The notes: generated from the letters alone by a model not told the origin. Shown: positions 1 to 9,562, counted from the first letter of the stretch. The stretch: DNA of 64,000 bases from Pseudomonadota bacterium (GCA_016201105.1 JACQDN010000007.1:1-64000), one strand, 5' to 3'. Program-made: numbers and translations.

Positions 1-147
1 TCACCTCCCCCTTGAGGGGAGGTCGAAATTTGCGAAGCAAATTTCGGGTGGGGGGAAGCCTCAACACCGCGCTCTATTCTTACCCCCCACCCGAAAAATT
101 CTTCGCTGCGCTGCGAATTTTTCGACCTCCCCTCAAGGGGGAGGTGA
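1..147. repeat. Palindromic intergenic element with nested hairpins
   Basis: The outer arms (1-28 and 120-147) are inverted copies of each other, beginning TCACCTCCCCC and ending GGGGGAGGTGA. An inner pair of G/C runs (about 43-55 and 83-95) is also complementary, and each arm carries a smaller AT-rich hairpin around GCGAAGC or the GCTGCGCTGC segment. The right end abuts the stop codon of the methyltransferase ending at 148. The structure looks like a short non-coding palindromic repeat (REP/MITE-like) and could fold at the 3' end of the long minus-strand operon. The left end lies at the window edge, so the element could extend further. Confidence 0.75.
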
Positions 148-915
148 TTACGATTTCTTGCGAAACACGAACACATGCACATTCCCCAGGCTGGGATCGT
201 ATTTGAGCAGGTCCAGTCCCGCCTCTCGCCCCCAGGCTTCAATTTCTTCATAGGTGTGAAAGCTGGCACGCGGGGTCATCATGTAATCGTAGAAGAAATT
301 GACGCTGCCGCGCAGCGTGCGTTTTCCCGCCGATTTGATGCGGTGCACTGCGTAGTAGAGCGGAAAAACCAGCCCGTAGATCAAGGCGCGACCGAGCCAA
401 AACCTTTCCAGCGAACGCAGCGGCGCGCCGATATAATTGTAGACGAAGTAGTAGTAGCCGCGGCGATTGTAGACGCCCAGATACATTGCGCCGCCCGGCT
501 TCAAGATGCGCACATTTTCGACGAAAGAGCGATGGGCATCCGGCGTGTGGTGGATGACGCCATCGGAGACGACAAGGTCGAAGCCGTTCGATGCCAAAGG
601 AAGCGCCAGATTGGTGGCGTTGAGGAAGGCGGCGGCCGGCGCGCGGCGGCGCGCCAACTCCAGGCTGTGAAGGCTGATGTCGACGGCCACGACGTTCATG
701 TCGCGTTGCGTGAGATACATCGTGCCGCGACCGGGCCCGCAGCCAATCTCGGCGACGCGGGAGCCGTGGTGGCAATAGCCGGTCACAAACTCCACGAACG
801 GTTTAGGCTGGGTCTTTTCGATATCCCGCTCATCTTCCTCCGTCATGAAATCGAACGGATGGCGTTCATAATGCGACGCCGTTTTCTGCTGAAGGCTCGA
901 AGAAGCGCCGGGCAT
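148..915 (-). CDS. Class I SAM-dependent methyltransferase
   Basis: A 255-residue protein with a Rossmann methyltransferase core. The SAM-binding motif VAEIGCGPGRG lies near residues 54-64, an acidic strand-2 end (VVAVDIS) follows, and the post-motif region FDLVVSDGVIHHTPD is typical of the Methyltransf_11 type. I chose the ATG at 915 because it sits 2 bases after the TAG of the upstream glycosyltransferase; an ATG at 954 is also in frame but overlaps that gene. As the last gene of a polysaccharide operon it probably methylates a sugar or a lipid-linked intermediate in the cytoplasm, but the substrate cannot be read from the sequence. Confidence 0.85.
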   Translation of the reverse strand: MPGASSSLQQKTASHYERHPFDFMTEEDERDIEKTQPKPFVEFVTGYCHHGSRVAEIGCGPGRGTMYLTQRDMNVVAVDISLHSLELARRRAPAAAFLNATNLALPLASNGFDLVVSDGVIHHTPDAHRSFVENVRILKPGGAMYLGVYNRRGYYYFVYNYIGAPLRSLERFWLGRALIYGLVFPLYYAVHRIKSAGKRTLRGSVNFFYDYMMTPRASFHTYEEIEAWGREAGLDLLKYDPSLGNVHVFVFRKKS

Positions 916-916
916 C

Positions 917-2068
917 CTAGGCAATGCGGGATGCTTTCGAGAGACCCACGGCATCGTCGAGCGCGAGCGCGGTTTGTTCAGCGGCCTTTTGCCAGGAAAA
1001 GAAGCGCCCCCGCTCCAAGCTCGCCTGGCTCAGCGCCTTCCAGCTTTCGGGCGAACGCATCGCCTCGCGAAGACGTGCGGCGAGGGCTTCGGCGTCATAG
1101 GGCGGAAACGTCGAGCCCGCGCTTCCCGTGATCTCCACATTCTCAAGGGTTTCGGCGACAACGATGGGCAGCCCGCGCGCCATGGCCTCGACCATGGGGA
1201 AGCCGAACGATTCACAGGTGGACGCGAACACAAACGCATCGAGATCATCGTAAAGGCCAGCGATGTTCGCGCCCGGCACCTCGCCGTGATTTTCGACGAA
1301 GGCGCCGATGCCCATGGAATCCGCCAAAGCGAGAACGCGCGCCGCCGGTGCGTAAGCGGGATTCAGCGTCAGGATCAGTCGCGCCGGATGTCCCGTATCA
1401 TTCAAGAGGCGCACGGCGCGAAAGAGCGTCTCGAAATTCTTCTGCACGCCCCATTTGGCGACGTAACCGATACGCCAGGGCACGGACGGGACCCTCGGGT
1501 GCACCGAAGAGGTGTGATCGACGAGCCCCGGCCCGTGGGGTACGACGCGGATGGAGGAACGCAGGCGGCCCGTCGACGTCGCAATCGCATCGGCCAGCGC
1601 GGCCGTTTGCACGACCAGAACTTTGGCTTTGACGACAGAGCGCATGACCCAGCCGCGCTTTTGCCGCCACAGGACGCGCGACACCACCGAAGGCGCTTCG
1701 GCCCGCGTAAGCCGATCGAACTCGGCGGAGAAGTGGCCGGCATGCTGTTCCAGCAAGACGGTGGGGATGGCGAGCGGGCGGCGCGGCAGATAGTTCGTGA
1801 GCGAGAACAGCACATCGCAGCGCATTTCCTTCGCGATGGCGGGCAACTGCGCTTCGTACCAAGTGAGCACCTGCCAAGGCGAACGATCATCGAGCGCAGC
1901 AGCCACGCCCGCGATGTTTTTTCCCGCGATGTCCTTTAGAATATCGACAGGCGCAGCAACGACCCACTCGATATCCGGCCGCGCGACCCGCAAACCGGCG
2001 ATCAGTTTGGCGAGCACGACAGACGGGCCGCCCTCCTTGATCGATGCCGCATTGACGAGGACCCTCAC
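917..2068 (-). CDS. Family 4 (GT-B) glycosyltransferase
   Basis: Predicted 383-residue glycosyltransferase of the group 1/GT4 type. The N-terminus VRVLVNAASIKEGGPS is a typical GT-B opening with a glycine-rich loop, and the C-terminal half has the family motif CESFGFPMVEAMARGLPIV with the paired glutamates that bind the nucleotide sugar. The GTG at 2068 is taken as the start because it overlaps the TGA of the upstream deacetylase as GTGA; the frame stays open to 2308, but that extension is just the deacetylase in another frame. It probably adds one sugar to a lipid-linked oligosaccharide on the cytoplasmic side of the membrane. Donor and acceptor are unknown. Confidence 0.85.
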   Translation of the reverse strand: MRVLVNAASIKEGGPSVVLAKLIAGLRVARPDIEWVVAAPVDILKDIAGKNIAGVAAALDDRSPWQVLTWYEAQLPAIAKEMRCDVLFSLTNYLPRRPLAIPTVLLEQHAGHFSAEFDRLTRAEAPSVVSRVLWRQKRGWVMRSVVKAKVLVVQTAALADAIATSTGRLRSSIRVVPHGPGLVDHTSSVHPRVPSVPWRIGYVAKWGVQKNFETLFRAVRLLNDTGHPARLILTLNPAYAPAARVLALADSMGIGAFVENHGEVPGANIAGLYDDLDAFVFASTCESFGFPMVEAMARGLPIVVAETLENVEITGSAGSTFPPYDAEALAARLREAMRSPESWKALSQASLERGRFFSWQKAAEQTALALDDAVGLSKASRIA

Positions 2069-2853
2069 GCGCGATGGTCTTTCGCCCGCTGCGACCAGCC
2101 GAGATAGTCCCAATCTCCCCGGACAATCGCCTTGAAGTCGCTCAACGAATATTCGCGCGCGATATTGATGCGTGGAATTCCCATCGGATCCGCATTCGCG
2201 CGTACCGGCGCATGATAACCCGCCATGGCGTAGCGATAGCCGGCTTCCGCGACGAGGGCGCGCAAGTGCGACGTACTTCTGCCCCAGGTATAGGCAAAGA
2301 GATCGCACGGCACCGACAGCCTGCTTTCAATCTCCCGTTTCGAGCCCAGCAGTTGGCTACGCACGATGGCATCCGGCTCCACGGTCAAGTCCAGATGCTC
2401 CGATCCGTGCGAGCCCAACGTCCAGCCGGCTTCGCGAAGCGCCATCACCTCGTGCCACAGAAGAAAACTTTCGCCGGGATAGTGGCCCTTCGAGACGTCG
2501 GACGGCGTGCGCGTCTGGTCTCCCACCAAACCGGAGTTCAAGAAAACCGCGCCGGGAATTCCCAGCTCTTCCTGAATGGGAAAGGCGTTTTCGTAGATGC
2601 AGCGATAACCGTCGTCGAATGTGACCGCGACTTGGAGGCCGGGCTGTTCATTGCCCTGCAAGGCCTGTTCGAGCGTGACGATTCTCGCTTCGTCTCGAAG
2701 CCATGCCATCTGGGCGCGAAATTCGCGGTTCGTTATCGCCCAGGGGCCATCGCCGACTGCGTGATAGAGCAAAATCACATTGCGCGAGACGGGCTTGGGC
2801 CAAACACTCGAAGCGGCGGCCAATATGCGCTTTATTTGGAGCTTAGAGATCAA
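2065..2853 (-). CDS. Polysaccharide deacetylase (carbohydrate esterase 4-like)
   Basis: 262 residues with a NodB-homology fold. The metal-site motif TFDDGY is at 78-83 and the second motif GSHGSEHLDL at about 147-156, giving the Asp and the two His ligands expected in family CE4. There is no clear signal peptide, so a cytoplasmic or membrane-associated role on polysaccharide precursors is possible. Its ATG overlaps the stop of the upstream Wzy-like gene (ATGA at 2850-2853), and it is coupled to the downstream glycosyltransferase through GTGA. Likely reaction: removal of N- or O-acetyl groups from a sugar of the surface glycan. Confidence 0.88.
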   Translation of the reverse strand: MISKLQIKRILAAASSVWPKPVSRNVILLYHAVGDGPWAITNREFRAQMAWLRDEARIVTLEQALQGNEQPGLQVAVTFDDGYRCIYENAFPIQEELGIPGAVFLNSGLVGDQTRTPSDVSKGHYPGESFLLWHEVMALREAGWTLGSHGSEHLDLTVEPDAIVRSQLLGSKREIESRLSVPCDLFAYTWGRSTSHLRALVAEAGYRYAMAGYHAPVRANADPMGIPRINIAREYSLSDFKAIVRGDWDYLGWSQRAKDHRA

Positions 2854-4154
2854 TCGGAGCCAGTTCGAATACGGCGCCCGACAAGATCCGCGCTGACGTC
2901 AACCAACCGATCGCGTTCAATGAAAGATAGTGACGATTCCTCGGCACCCCTCTTCGCGAGCCCGGACGCAACACCCAAGGCGGACCAGAACAGCGCGGAT
3001 TCTACCGAACCGGGTGACGACCACCACGCTTCGAACATTGATTGAACTATGAGGCCGGCGATGAACCCGATCAGAAGACTCAGTTCCACTCGCCCTTCGG
3101 AGTCGGGGCACCGTCGCAGTCCGCGAAAAAGTTCCGTAAAGATCGATAATATCGCTGCCACATATATCGCCAATCCGATCACACCGGTTTCTTCCATCAC
3201 CGCAAGAACCGTATTGCCCTTTTCGCGCCCATAGCGATTGCTCGTCAGACTCCAGTCGAAACTCGTCGCCCCGGCAGACGCGCCGTACCCCAATCCTGCG
3301 ATCTCCCCCTGCTCAGCGGCCACTGCTGAAATATCCCAAGTCTGTCGACGGGAGAAGAAGATATCGCTTCCAGATGTGCTCTTGACCACAACACGCTGAT
3401 ACACGCCACGTTCGATCTCCGGGGCAACCAGAAGCGCGCCTGCTCCCAATGCAATTGCAACGATGATGCTAGTAACCTGCTTGCTTTGATTGAGCGATAG
3501 AAAAAACGACAACGAGATCACCAGAGCGCACAAAGTGGCGGACCTGGAGCCGCTCATCCAAAGGAGCGTCACGAGCGCGCCAATTAAACTTATCGAAACC
3601 GTCTTGACCCAGGGGGGGCGATCGTTTCGGAAGCTGCGATAGGCAAGAAGTAGAGCGTAGGGAAGGCTGCTGGCCACTAATATTCCCAGGTAGTTGGGGT
3701 TACCTGTAAGACCTCTGTAGATTGTCAAGCCTTCGGTCTCGACTCCACCTCCACCGGGAGCGAAGAGCCCCGCGAACAATGTCATCAGCACGACCGGCAG
3801 GAGATAACCCAGTGTGTTCTCTCCCTTCCACGTCTGCACCCAAACTTGTCCGGCTGTCACAAAGCTTACTGCAATGATCATGAACGCCGTCGCCTTCATG
3901 AATGAAAGCAGGGGCACCAGCGACCACAGGGCGGTCAACAAGCACCAAAGGAAATAAAGCCCCAGCACCGGTCCAAACCGAGACGTAAACAAGAAAAATT
4001 GCTGACCGCGAAGAAGCAAAACACTCGCCAGCAGTGCGAGAAAGATCCAACGGGTCGATGTATCGAAGACAATGTTCAAATACTTAACACCGACCGCACT
4101 AAATGCGATCAATGTCAAAGAAAAAACAATACCGCCGAACGCAACGCGTTTCAT
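2850..4154 (-). CDS. O-antigen ligase/polymerase-like (Wzy/WaaL-type) membrane protein
   Basis: About 434 residues, almost entirely hydrophobic, with roughly ten or more predicted membrane segments and a larger soluble loop around the segment containing SRRQTWDIS and GYGASAG. This layout fits the Wzy_C/O-antigen ligase superfamily, whose members polymerise or ligate undecaprenyl-linked repeat units in the periplasm. The ATG at 4154 overlaps the stop of the upstream glycosyltransferase as ATGA; an upstream in-frame ATG at 4211 lies inside that gene and is unlikely. Polymerase and ligase cannot be told apart by sequence alone; the operon context with a flippase favours polymerase. Confidence 0.8.
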   Translation of the reverse strand: MKRVAFGGIVFSLTLIAFSAVGVKYLNIVFDTSTRWIFLALLASVLLLRGQQFFLFTSRFGPVLGLYFLWCLLTALWSLVPLLSFMKATAFMIIAVSFVTAGQVWVQTWKGENTLGYLLPVVLMTLFAGLFAPGGGGVETEGLTIYRGLTGNPNYLGILVASSLPYALLLAYRSFRNDRPPWVKTVSISLIGALVTLLWMSGSRSATLCALVISLSFFLSLNQSKQVTSIIVAIALGAGALLVAPEIERGVYQRVVVKSTSGSDIFFSRRQTWDISAVAAEQGEIAGLGYGASAGATSFDWSLTSNRYGREKGNTVLAVMEETGVIGLAIYVAAILSIFTELFRGLRRCPDSEGRVELSLLIGFIAGLIVQSMFEAWWSSPGSVESALFWSALGVASGLAKRGAEESSLSFIERDRLVDVSADLVGRRIRTGSD

Positions 4155-5299
4155 GACAATGCCGACACCCAAGCGTGGGCCATGATCGAGGCTTGGCTCT
4201 GCAGGGTCCAACTGCCGATCAATCGCCGGGCGTCCTCACCCATCTGCTGCCGCACCGCGACATCTTTTGCCATGCGGTCCATGGCACCTACCAACGCCGC
4301 GATCGCTTCCGCGGGAACTATCAAACCCGTAACATCATCGCGAACCAAGTCGTCGATACTCCCGACACGATCAGAGACAATCACCGGCAATCCCGCGGCC
4401 ATCGCTTCATTTACGACCAACCCCCAAGGTTCGAAATGGGACGGCAAAACGAAGACGTCGGCGAGATTATAGGCTTCCCATACTAGATCGTCTTTGAGAT
4501 GCCCGAGATAATGTATTCGAGAATTGGCCGATTGAGCGTTCTGAACCAGTTTCATCAGCGATCCGCTTCCGGCGACCAGAAGGGTCACGTCGCCCCGCCC
4601 TGCGGCCAAGCGTTGAAACGCCTCCAATAAATCGACGATGCCTTTGTGAGGCTCAAGACGACCCAGGTAAAGAAACCGAGTCCCGACCTCTTCCTTGACA
4701 TTGTACTTTCGCAGCGCCGCCGATTTCTTTTCCGGCGTAAATCGTGCCGAGTAAGCGCCGATCCCGCTCACGTCGGAGGTCATCTTGCCGATGCGAATGC
4801 GCATATCTTCGACACCGTAATGGCGCAAATACTCGGCCTGCCGGTTTCCAGCCGGTAAAAACACTTTCGGAAACTTGAACAATGTTGGATAGAGCGCGCT
4901 CTTGACCATACTTTTCCAGTTCGTCGCACCAACAGGCAAAGGCGTGTCGGTATCCAGAACAACGGGGATCTTCATCGTGGCGGCAGTTAACAGGGAACTT
5001 GCAAGCACTGGGTGACCCCAACCCGCAAGATGAAGGAGATCGTAACGACCGGTGCGCAACAGTCGCCAGACTTCCCGAACGGCGTCCAGAGAACTTTTGG
5101 GCAGGAAGCGATTGCTGGAATTTTTGGGGTTGAATCCCCAGTCCTGACTGAGGTTGTTTCCGATGTACAACACATCCAGCGAACCATTCCAAACGGTGCG
5201 CAGTTCCTCGACAAGCCTGACCTTGTAGGATGCGGGCTCCATGAACACAGCAAGAATTTGTGTGCGTTCGGCGCTTGGCATGGCGCTATCGATTGACAT
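4151..5299 (-). CDS. Family 4 (GT-B) glycosyltransferase
   Basis: Roughly 382 residues. The C-terminal domain shows FLYLGRLEPHKGIVDLLEAF, typical of GT4 enzymes, followed by the donor-binding motif HFEPWGLVVNEAMAAGLPVI. The N-terminal domain includes DLLHLAGWGHPV. The ATG at 5299 is preferred over an in-frame GTG at 5311. The gene overlaps the downstream Wzy-like gene by 4 bp. It probably adds a hexose to the lipid-linked repeat unit; sugar specificity is not evident. Confidence 0.83.
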   Translation of the reverse strand: MSIDSAMPSAERTQILAVFMEPASYKVRLVEELRTVWNGSLDVLYIGNNLSQDWGFNPKNSSNRFLPKSSLDAVREVWRLLRTGRYDLLHLAGWGHPVLASSLLTAATMKIPVVLDTDTPLPVGATNWKSMVKSALYPTLFKFPKVFLPAGNRQAEYLRHYGVEDMRIRIGKMTSDVSGIGAYSARFTPEKKSAALRKYNVKEEVGTRFLYLGRLEPHKGIVDLLEAFQRLAAGRGDVTLLVAGSGSLMKLVQNAQSANSRIHYLGHLKDDLVWEAYNLADVFVLPSHFEPWGLVVNEAMAAGLPVIVSDRVGSIDDLVRDDVTGLIVPAEAIAALVGAMDRMAKDVAVRQQMGEDARRLIGSWTLQSQASIMAHAWVSALS

Positions 5300-5353
5300 G
5301 GTCAACAGCACGGGCCCAAGGCATCCTCGTGAGGCCTAATTCGCCTAGAACGC

Positions 5354-6601
5354 TCACCAATCCACCAACCCGCCATAAACATCAATCAAACGCCGTGCAT
5401 GGGCATCCCATGTAAACGCTTCTTTGACCATCTGGCATCCCGCCATCGCAATCTTTTGCATGTCCAAGCGTTTTCGAGGAATGGCAAGCAGACACGCCGC
5501 AAGCGATTGAGGATCGCGCGGTTCCACGAGAAGCCCGGTGACCCCGTCCTCGATGAATGCGGAGGGCCCCTGCCCCCGAACGCCAATCGTCAACAACCCG
5601 GAGACCATGGCTTCAAGATAAGCGATACCGAATGCTTCGCGGTAGGAAGGAAGAACAAAAACATCCGCTTCGCGCAATAGTCCGAACACACGGTCATGTG
5701 GTTGAAATCCCAAGAAAAATACTTTGGAATTCAACCCGAGAGATGAGGTCAGATCGACCAGCGAGCGAAATTCTTCGCCGCCGCCAATGATTGTGTAGCG
5801 CCATTCTTCGAACCCTGAGTTGCGCGCCGCCGCCAGCGCTCGCAAAGCAATATCGATGCCTTTTCCCTCGTTGAGATAGGATACGCTGACGAACCGAACC
5901 GGGTCTTGCCCCGAAAGTATGGGAAGCCTGTCGACATCCTGGGGAATGCGCACACCGTTCTGCACGACGCAGATATTGTCTTCTCTCCCGGCGAGTTCGG
6001 CAAAAACCCCTCGCAACGGTTCACCCACTAAGATTACTCGATCTGTCATGGCGAGAGCCTTACGAAGCATGGCTTTCTGGCGCGGCGCATGCAGGAATTC
6101 TTTGTCGGTATTCAAGCCATGGATCGTCACAACGCCGGGACACTTGAGTACTCGCGCGACGGCGACTGCAATGGGCGCCATTCCTTCCGTCTGCGCGTGA
6201 ATCAATGAAGCGCCAGAGCGCTGAACCAATCCCTTGAGCGCGGGCACTACTCGCTTGCGCTGAAACCAGTTTGTCAGTGGCCGAAAGCTACCGCGAGGAA
6301 AGCCGAGGTAGCGCACAATTTGGACACTTGCCAATCCGTCGAATGCCGATGTCTCCAATACGCCCGCCATCCATTCCGGGGCGAACCGTGCGAGCCCGGG
6401 CGGGACCCATGGCCTGCAGACCAGGACGTGGACGTCAACACCCCGATGGGCGACGGCCATCGCGGATTCATAAATGTAGGACGCATTGCGATCACCGGGG
6501 CGATTGGGAAACCACGGAGTCAAAACTACGATTGCGCGCGCCCGCTTGGGCAAGGTGATGGCCGCCGCGCCGTCTTGTGAGTTTGCCACAACGCACTTCA
6601 T
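5354..6601 (-). CDS. Family 4 (GT-B) glycosyltransferase
   Basis: 415 residues. The N-terminal domain has VVLTPWFPNRPGDRNASYI, an opening common in GT4 enzymes, and HAQTEGMAPIAV. The C-terminal domain has FVSVSYLNEGKGIDIALRAL and the motif SYREAFGIAYLEAMVSGLLT with the two glutamates of the E-x7-E signature. It overlaps the upstream CgeB-like gene by 4 bp (ATGA), so the two are translationally coupled. A role in assembling the repeat unit is inferred from context. Confidence 0.84.
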   Translation of the reverse strand: MKCVVANSQDGAAAITLPKRARAIVVLTPWFPNRPGDRNASYIYESAMAVAHRGVDVHVLVCRPWVPPGLARFAPEWMAGVLETSAFDGLASVQIVRYLGFPRGSFRPLTNWFQRKRVVPALKGLVQRSGASLIHAQTEGMAPIAVAVARVLKCPGVVTIHGLNTDKEFLHAPRQKAMLRKALAMTDRVILVGEPLRGVFAELAGREDNICVVQNGVRIPQDVDRLPILSGQDPVRFVSVSYLNEGKGIDIALRALAAARNSGFEEWRYTIIGGGEEFRSLVDLTSSLGLNSKVFFLGFQPHDRVFGLLREADVFVLPSYREAFGIAYLEAMVSGLLTIGVRGQGPSAFIEDGVTGLLVEPRDPQSLAACLLAIPRKRLDMQKIAMAGCQMVKEAFTWDAHARRLIDVYGGLVDW

Positions 6602-7746
6602 CCGATGCTTAACACGCGAAACAACATCTCAAAGCGATGCGCCCAAGTATGCTGGGCAAGCGCCCGGCGACGTCCGGCCTCTGCGATCATCGTGCGCTCG
6701 TCTTCATGCTGAAGGTAATAGCGAATCTTGTCTTCGAGCTCAGCCTGTGTGCGCCAAGTTTCCACCTCTCGCCCGGGAATAAAGTGTTCGTCATAGCCGG
6801 GCGCCTCCTCGACGAGATAAAAGCCGCCGGCCATCGGCACTTCAAAATCGCGCAGCTTGATCTGCGTTTTTCCGGGTTTTCCGGGATCGTCACCCGCCAT
6901 CCGCGTGAAGCCCAAATTGATCGACGAATGCCGAAACAGCGAAACGACGGCATCGTCCGAAAGACCTCCGACGCTCGCGACGCCATTCAAAATCGTTCGG
7001 GCCTGCGCTATCGAAGATTCGTCGCGGCGCTTCTTCAGGCGGCTGAGCAACGCGTCGCTAAGACTGCCAAAACCTTCTCCTCTAAGCCTCGGGCCGGCAT
7101 AGTGGCGGATATCGGAAATGGTTTTTTCGAAACTATAGTCGGGACCAACTTCTCGGACCTGGTCCCATGACTTTCCGTAAACTGCAAGAGGGACGCCGTG
7201 GGCTTTAAGCGCGCCGAGGGCGCGCAGCCGATAGGCGGTCGGCGCCCCCAGAAACGTGACGGGCGCGCTGGGCCGAAAGTCGCCGGCGTTAGCGCCTGGT
7301 CTCGGCGGGGGAGCAGCCATCGGGAAATGCACGACAGTTGCGCCGTATCGCGCAAGGTTGTCCATATTGATTCGCTGTGCACAGAGGACACGGGTAAAGA
7401 AGCGGGCGGTGCGAATTTGGCGGTACCATTGGTTCAGCATATCGACGTTATAGTTCACCATCGGAATGCCGAGTGCTGCGAGCTGACGTGCGTGTTCGAC
7501 TGTCAGGAAATCGTCGTACACATAGCAGAATATGAGATCGAGGCCGCCGGCGCGTTTCAGCGTCCGCACAAGATCGACTAAGGCTTGATTTTTTTTCTCG
7601 CGGCAGTCGCGCCGGGCGCGGCCATAGTACTCGCCGACGCTTGAACCATAAGAAAACTGCTTAACGTCGTGTCCCAACCGAACCAAGCTTCCCACAACAT
7701 GGTGCTCGACCCAGCTTGGCGACTCAACAACCGTCAGAATTCGCAT
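6598..7746 (-). CDS. CgeB-like glycosyltransferase
   Basis: 382 residues. The C-terminal segment NLGFTRMAGDDPGK through LRDFEVPMAGGFYLVEEAPGYDEHF resembles the spore-maturation CgeB/Glyco_trans_1_2 group, which carry a degenerate GT-B domain with the EVP-x-AGG motif. The N-terminal half (LDLIFCYVYDDFLTVEHARQ, VNYNVDM) resembles the DUF3880-type partner domain of the same family. The ATG at 7746 is 24 bases after the stop of the upstream FemAB-like gene. Glycosyl transfer is likely by family; the donor is unknown. Confidence 0.75.
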   Translation of the reverse strand: MRILTVVESPSWVEHHVVGSLVRLGHDVKQFSYGSSVGEYYGRARRDCREKKNQALVDLVRTLKRAGGLDLIFCYVYDDFLTVEHARQLAALGIPMVNYNVDMLNQWYRQIRTARFFTRVLCAQRINMDNLARYGATVVHFPMAAPPPRPGANAGDFRPSAPVTFLGAPTAYRLRALGALKAHGVPLAVYGKSWDQVREVGPDYSFEKTISDIRHYAGPRLRGEGFGSLSDALLSRLKKRRDESSIAQARTILNGVASVGGLSDDAVVSLFRHSSINLGFTRMAGDDPGKPGKTQIKLRDFEVPMAGGFYLVEEAPGYDEHFIPGREVETWRTQAELEDKIRYYLQHEDERTMIAEAGRRRALAQHTWAHRFEMLFRVLSIG

Positions 7747-7770
7747 GGAACCAGTACAATCCGAATGCGC

Positions 7771-8745
7771 TCAGCGCCTGGCATCGAGCCAGGCGAGCAA
7801 TCGTCCTCGCGCGTCGTAGGGAAAGTACTTTTTTCCCACCAACTCCACTTCTTCGCCGCCCATCTTCTTCTTGAAGGCGAAGGTTCCGGGATTGGCAACC
7901 GGGTCGATGCCTTCGAGATCGTAAATCGTGCAACCCTTGCGCAGCGCCCATTCGATCGCGGCCCATTGAACGGCCTCGCCCACGCTCTCTTTGCGAAATC
8001 GGCGATCCATGGCGCCCCAGAAGTAGTGCGCCGACCTTCCGCAGCGCATGATCAACGCGCCCCCCGCCATCTCGCCGCGACAGCGCGCGACAAACAGCGC
8101 CGCCTCCACATCCGCGCCCTGAGATTCCAGCAGCGACTCAATGATCGCGAGCGAGCCGGAGAGTTTGAAGCTTTTGGTTTCGCTGACTTCGACGCAGAGT
8201 TTATAGAATGCGCGAGCGTCTTGCGGGGACTTGCTTGTTTGCACCTCGATGCCCAATCGCTTGGCATTGCGCACGCCGTATCGCCACCCCTTGTGAAGTC
8301 GAGCCCAGACAGCATCCTGCCCAGCCGCTAGATCGACCCAAATTGTGCGCACCACCGATGCGCCCGCCGGCACGTGTTCGCCGGCACTCTTTGCCCGCCA
8401 TTGATCGGTGACAAGCAGACGTGTTCCGATACGCCGGAGTTTGTTCTGCAATTCCGCCAGCACAGTGGACGTCTCCGACGCCAATCCGGTTGGTCCGCGC
8501 GGCGCCCAGTGGATCACTCCAAGGACCGGCACCGGGCGCTGTTCTATCCTGATCATCCAAACCGGCTTGGCATCACGCAGCGCCATCCAACGCTCGTCCT
8601 CCAAACCTTCCACTTTGCGCCGCGCGTCGCCGAACAAAGCCGATTGCAAAACATGCCCGCCCAGCTGGGCGAGCGCGGCGTCCCATTCCGTTGGACTCAG
8701 ATCGCTTCGCCATTCAATTTTCGGAGAGCTGGAGGGAGGTAGCAC
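7771..8745 (-). CDS. FemAB/GNAT-like acyl or aminoacyl transferase
   Basis: About 324 residues. The C-terminal half has the tandem GNAT-like FemAB features: WARLHKGWRYGVRNAKRLGIEV, ALFVARCRGEMAGGALI, HYFWGAMDRRFR and YDLEGIDPVANPGTFAFKKKMGG. Members move an amino acid from tRNA or an acyl donor to peptidoglycan or another envelope acceptor, and relatives occur in exopolysaccharide clusters. I prefer the GTG at 8745, which has AGGA six bases upstream and clears the methyltransferase ending at 8804; the frame stays open to an ATG at 8907, but that extension is the methyltransferase in another frame. A second FemAB-like gene lies at 12967. Confidence 0.75.
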   Translation of the reverse strand: MLPPSSSPKIEWRSDLSPTEWDAALAQLGGHVLQSALFGDARRKVEGLEDERWMALRDAKPVWMIRIEQRPVPVLGVIHWAPRGPTGLASETSTVLAELQNKLRRIGTRLLVTDQWRAKSAGEHVPAGASVVRTIWVDLAAGQDAVWARLHKGWRYGVRNAKRLGIEVQTSKSPQDARAFYKLCVEVSETKSFKLSGSLAIIESLLESQGADVEAALFVARCRGEMAGGALIMRCGRSAHYFWGAMDRRFRKESVGEAVQWAAIEWALRKGCTIYDLEGIDPVANPGTFAFKKKMGGEEVELVGKKYFPYDARGRLLAWLDARR

Positions 8746-8803
8746 CAATGTTCCTATGACCCTACCCGCCGGTCCACGAAGTTGATCGATGCGAGCGAGT
8801 TCA

Positions 8804-9562
8804 TCAATCCTGCGTTTTCCGAAATACGTAGTAATACCATCGGGAGACAAACCGAGATCCGCGCCTGGGATAGTCCTCGGGATACGTCGCAACTTCGGAA
8901 AAGCCAAACGCGCCGACTTCCTCCAGCACTCTCACTGGGATCGCCATGTAGGTGTTCAGGCCACCATGCGCATGCAACAGCGCGTAACCCCGACCAGTCC
9001 AAAACGGTCGCATTGTTAGCCTTTGAGCCATTCGGAACAAATTCGCACCAATGGACCTCACAACACCTTCTAAGGTTTGTAGTGGAGTTCTTCCGGCACG
9101 TGATGGTCGAATAAAAATCGAGCTGGGGTTTGGAAGGGAGAAGATAAATGTTCCTCCGGCACGCAACAAACGATGACACTCCTGAACGCATGCCAGACGC
9201 TGCTTATCAGGATAGAGATAGCTGAGTCCGTTGAATGAAAATACTATTACATCAAACGAAGTGCTCGAAAGCATCCTCATATCTGCACCATCGAGCACCA
9301 GGAACTCTTGCTCAGGAAATCGTTTCCGGCTGGCTGCGATCATCTCCTCGGAATAGTCCGCACCAATATAACGGCGTGCTTTTCCTGCGAGGAACCCTGT
9401 CGTTCTGCCCGCACCGACGCCAAGATCAAGCACGTCGTCTCCGTTACAAATGTATTTCTCGTAGAGAAAGAGTTCACAATCCCGCAGTCCGTCCTTACCT
9501 TCGTATTCGGCGACCACGTCGGGGTTTCGAAATCGGCTCAAGTTGATCGTGTGACTATCCAT
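8804..9562 (-). CDS. Class I SAM-dependent methyltransferase
   Basis: 252 residues. SAM-binding motif VLDLGVGAGRTTG at about 44-56, strand-2 GADYSEEMI, and motif SFDVIVFSFNGLSYLYPD with a following HRLLRAGGTFIFSLPNP, all typical of Methyltransf_25/11 enzymes. The start at 9562 overlaps the sulfotransferase stop by 8 bp; a longer start at 9613 lies inside that gene. It probably methylates a sugar or an aglycone of the repeat unit, since it lies between a sulfotransferase and a FemAB-like gene; the target is unknown. Confidence 0.82.
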   Translation of the reverse strand: MDSHTINLSRFRNPDVVAEYEGKDGLRDCELFLYEKYICNGDDVLDLGVGAGRTTGFLAGKARRYIGADYSEEMIAASRKRFPEQEFLVLDGADMRMLSSTSFDVIVFSFNGLSYLYPDKQRLACVQECHRLLRAGGTFIFSLPNPSSIFIRPSRAGRTPLQTLEGVVRSIGANLFRMAQRLTMRPFWTGRGYALLHAHGGLNTYMAIPVRVLEEVGAFGFSEVATYPEDYPRRGSRFVSRWYYYVFRKTQD

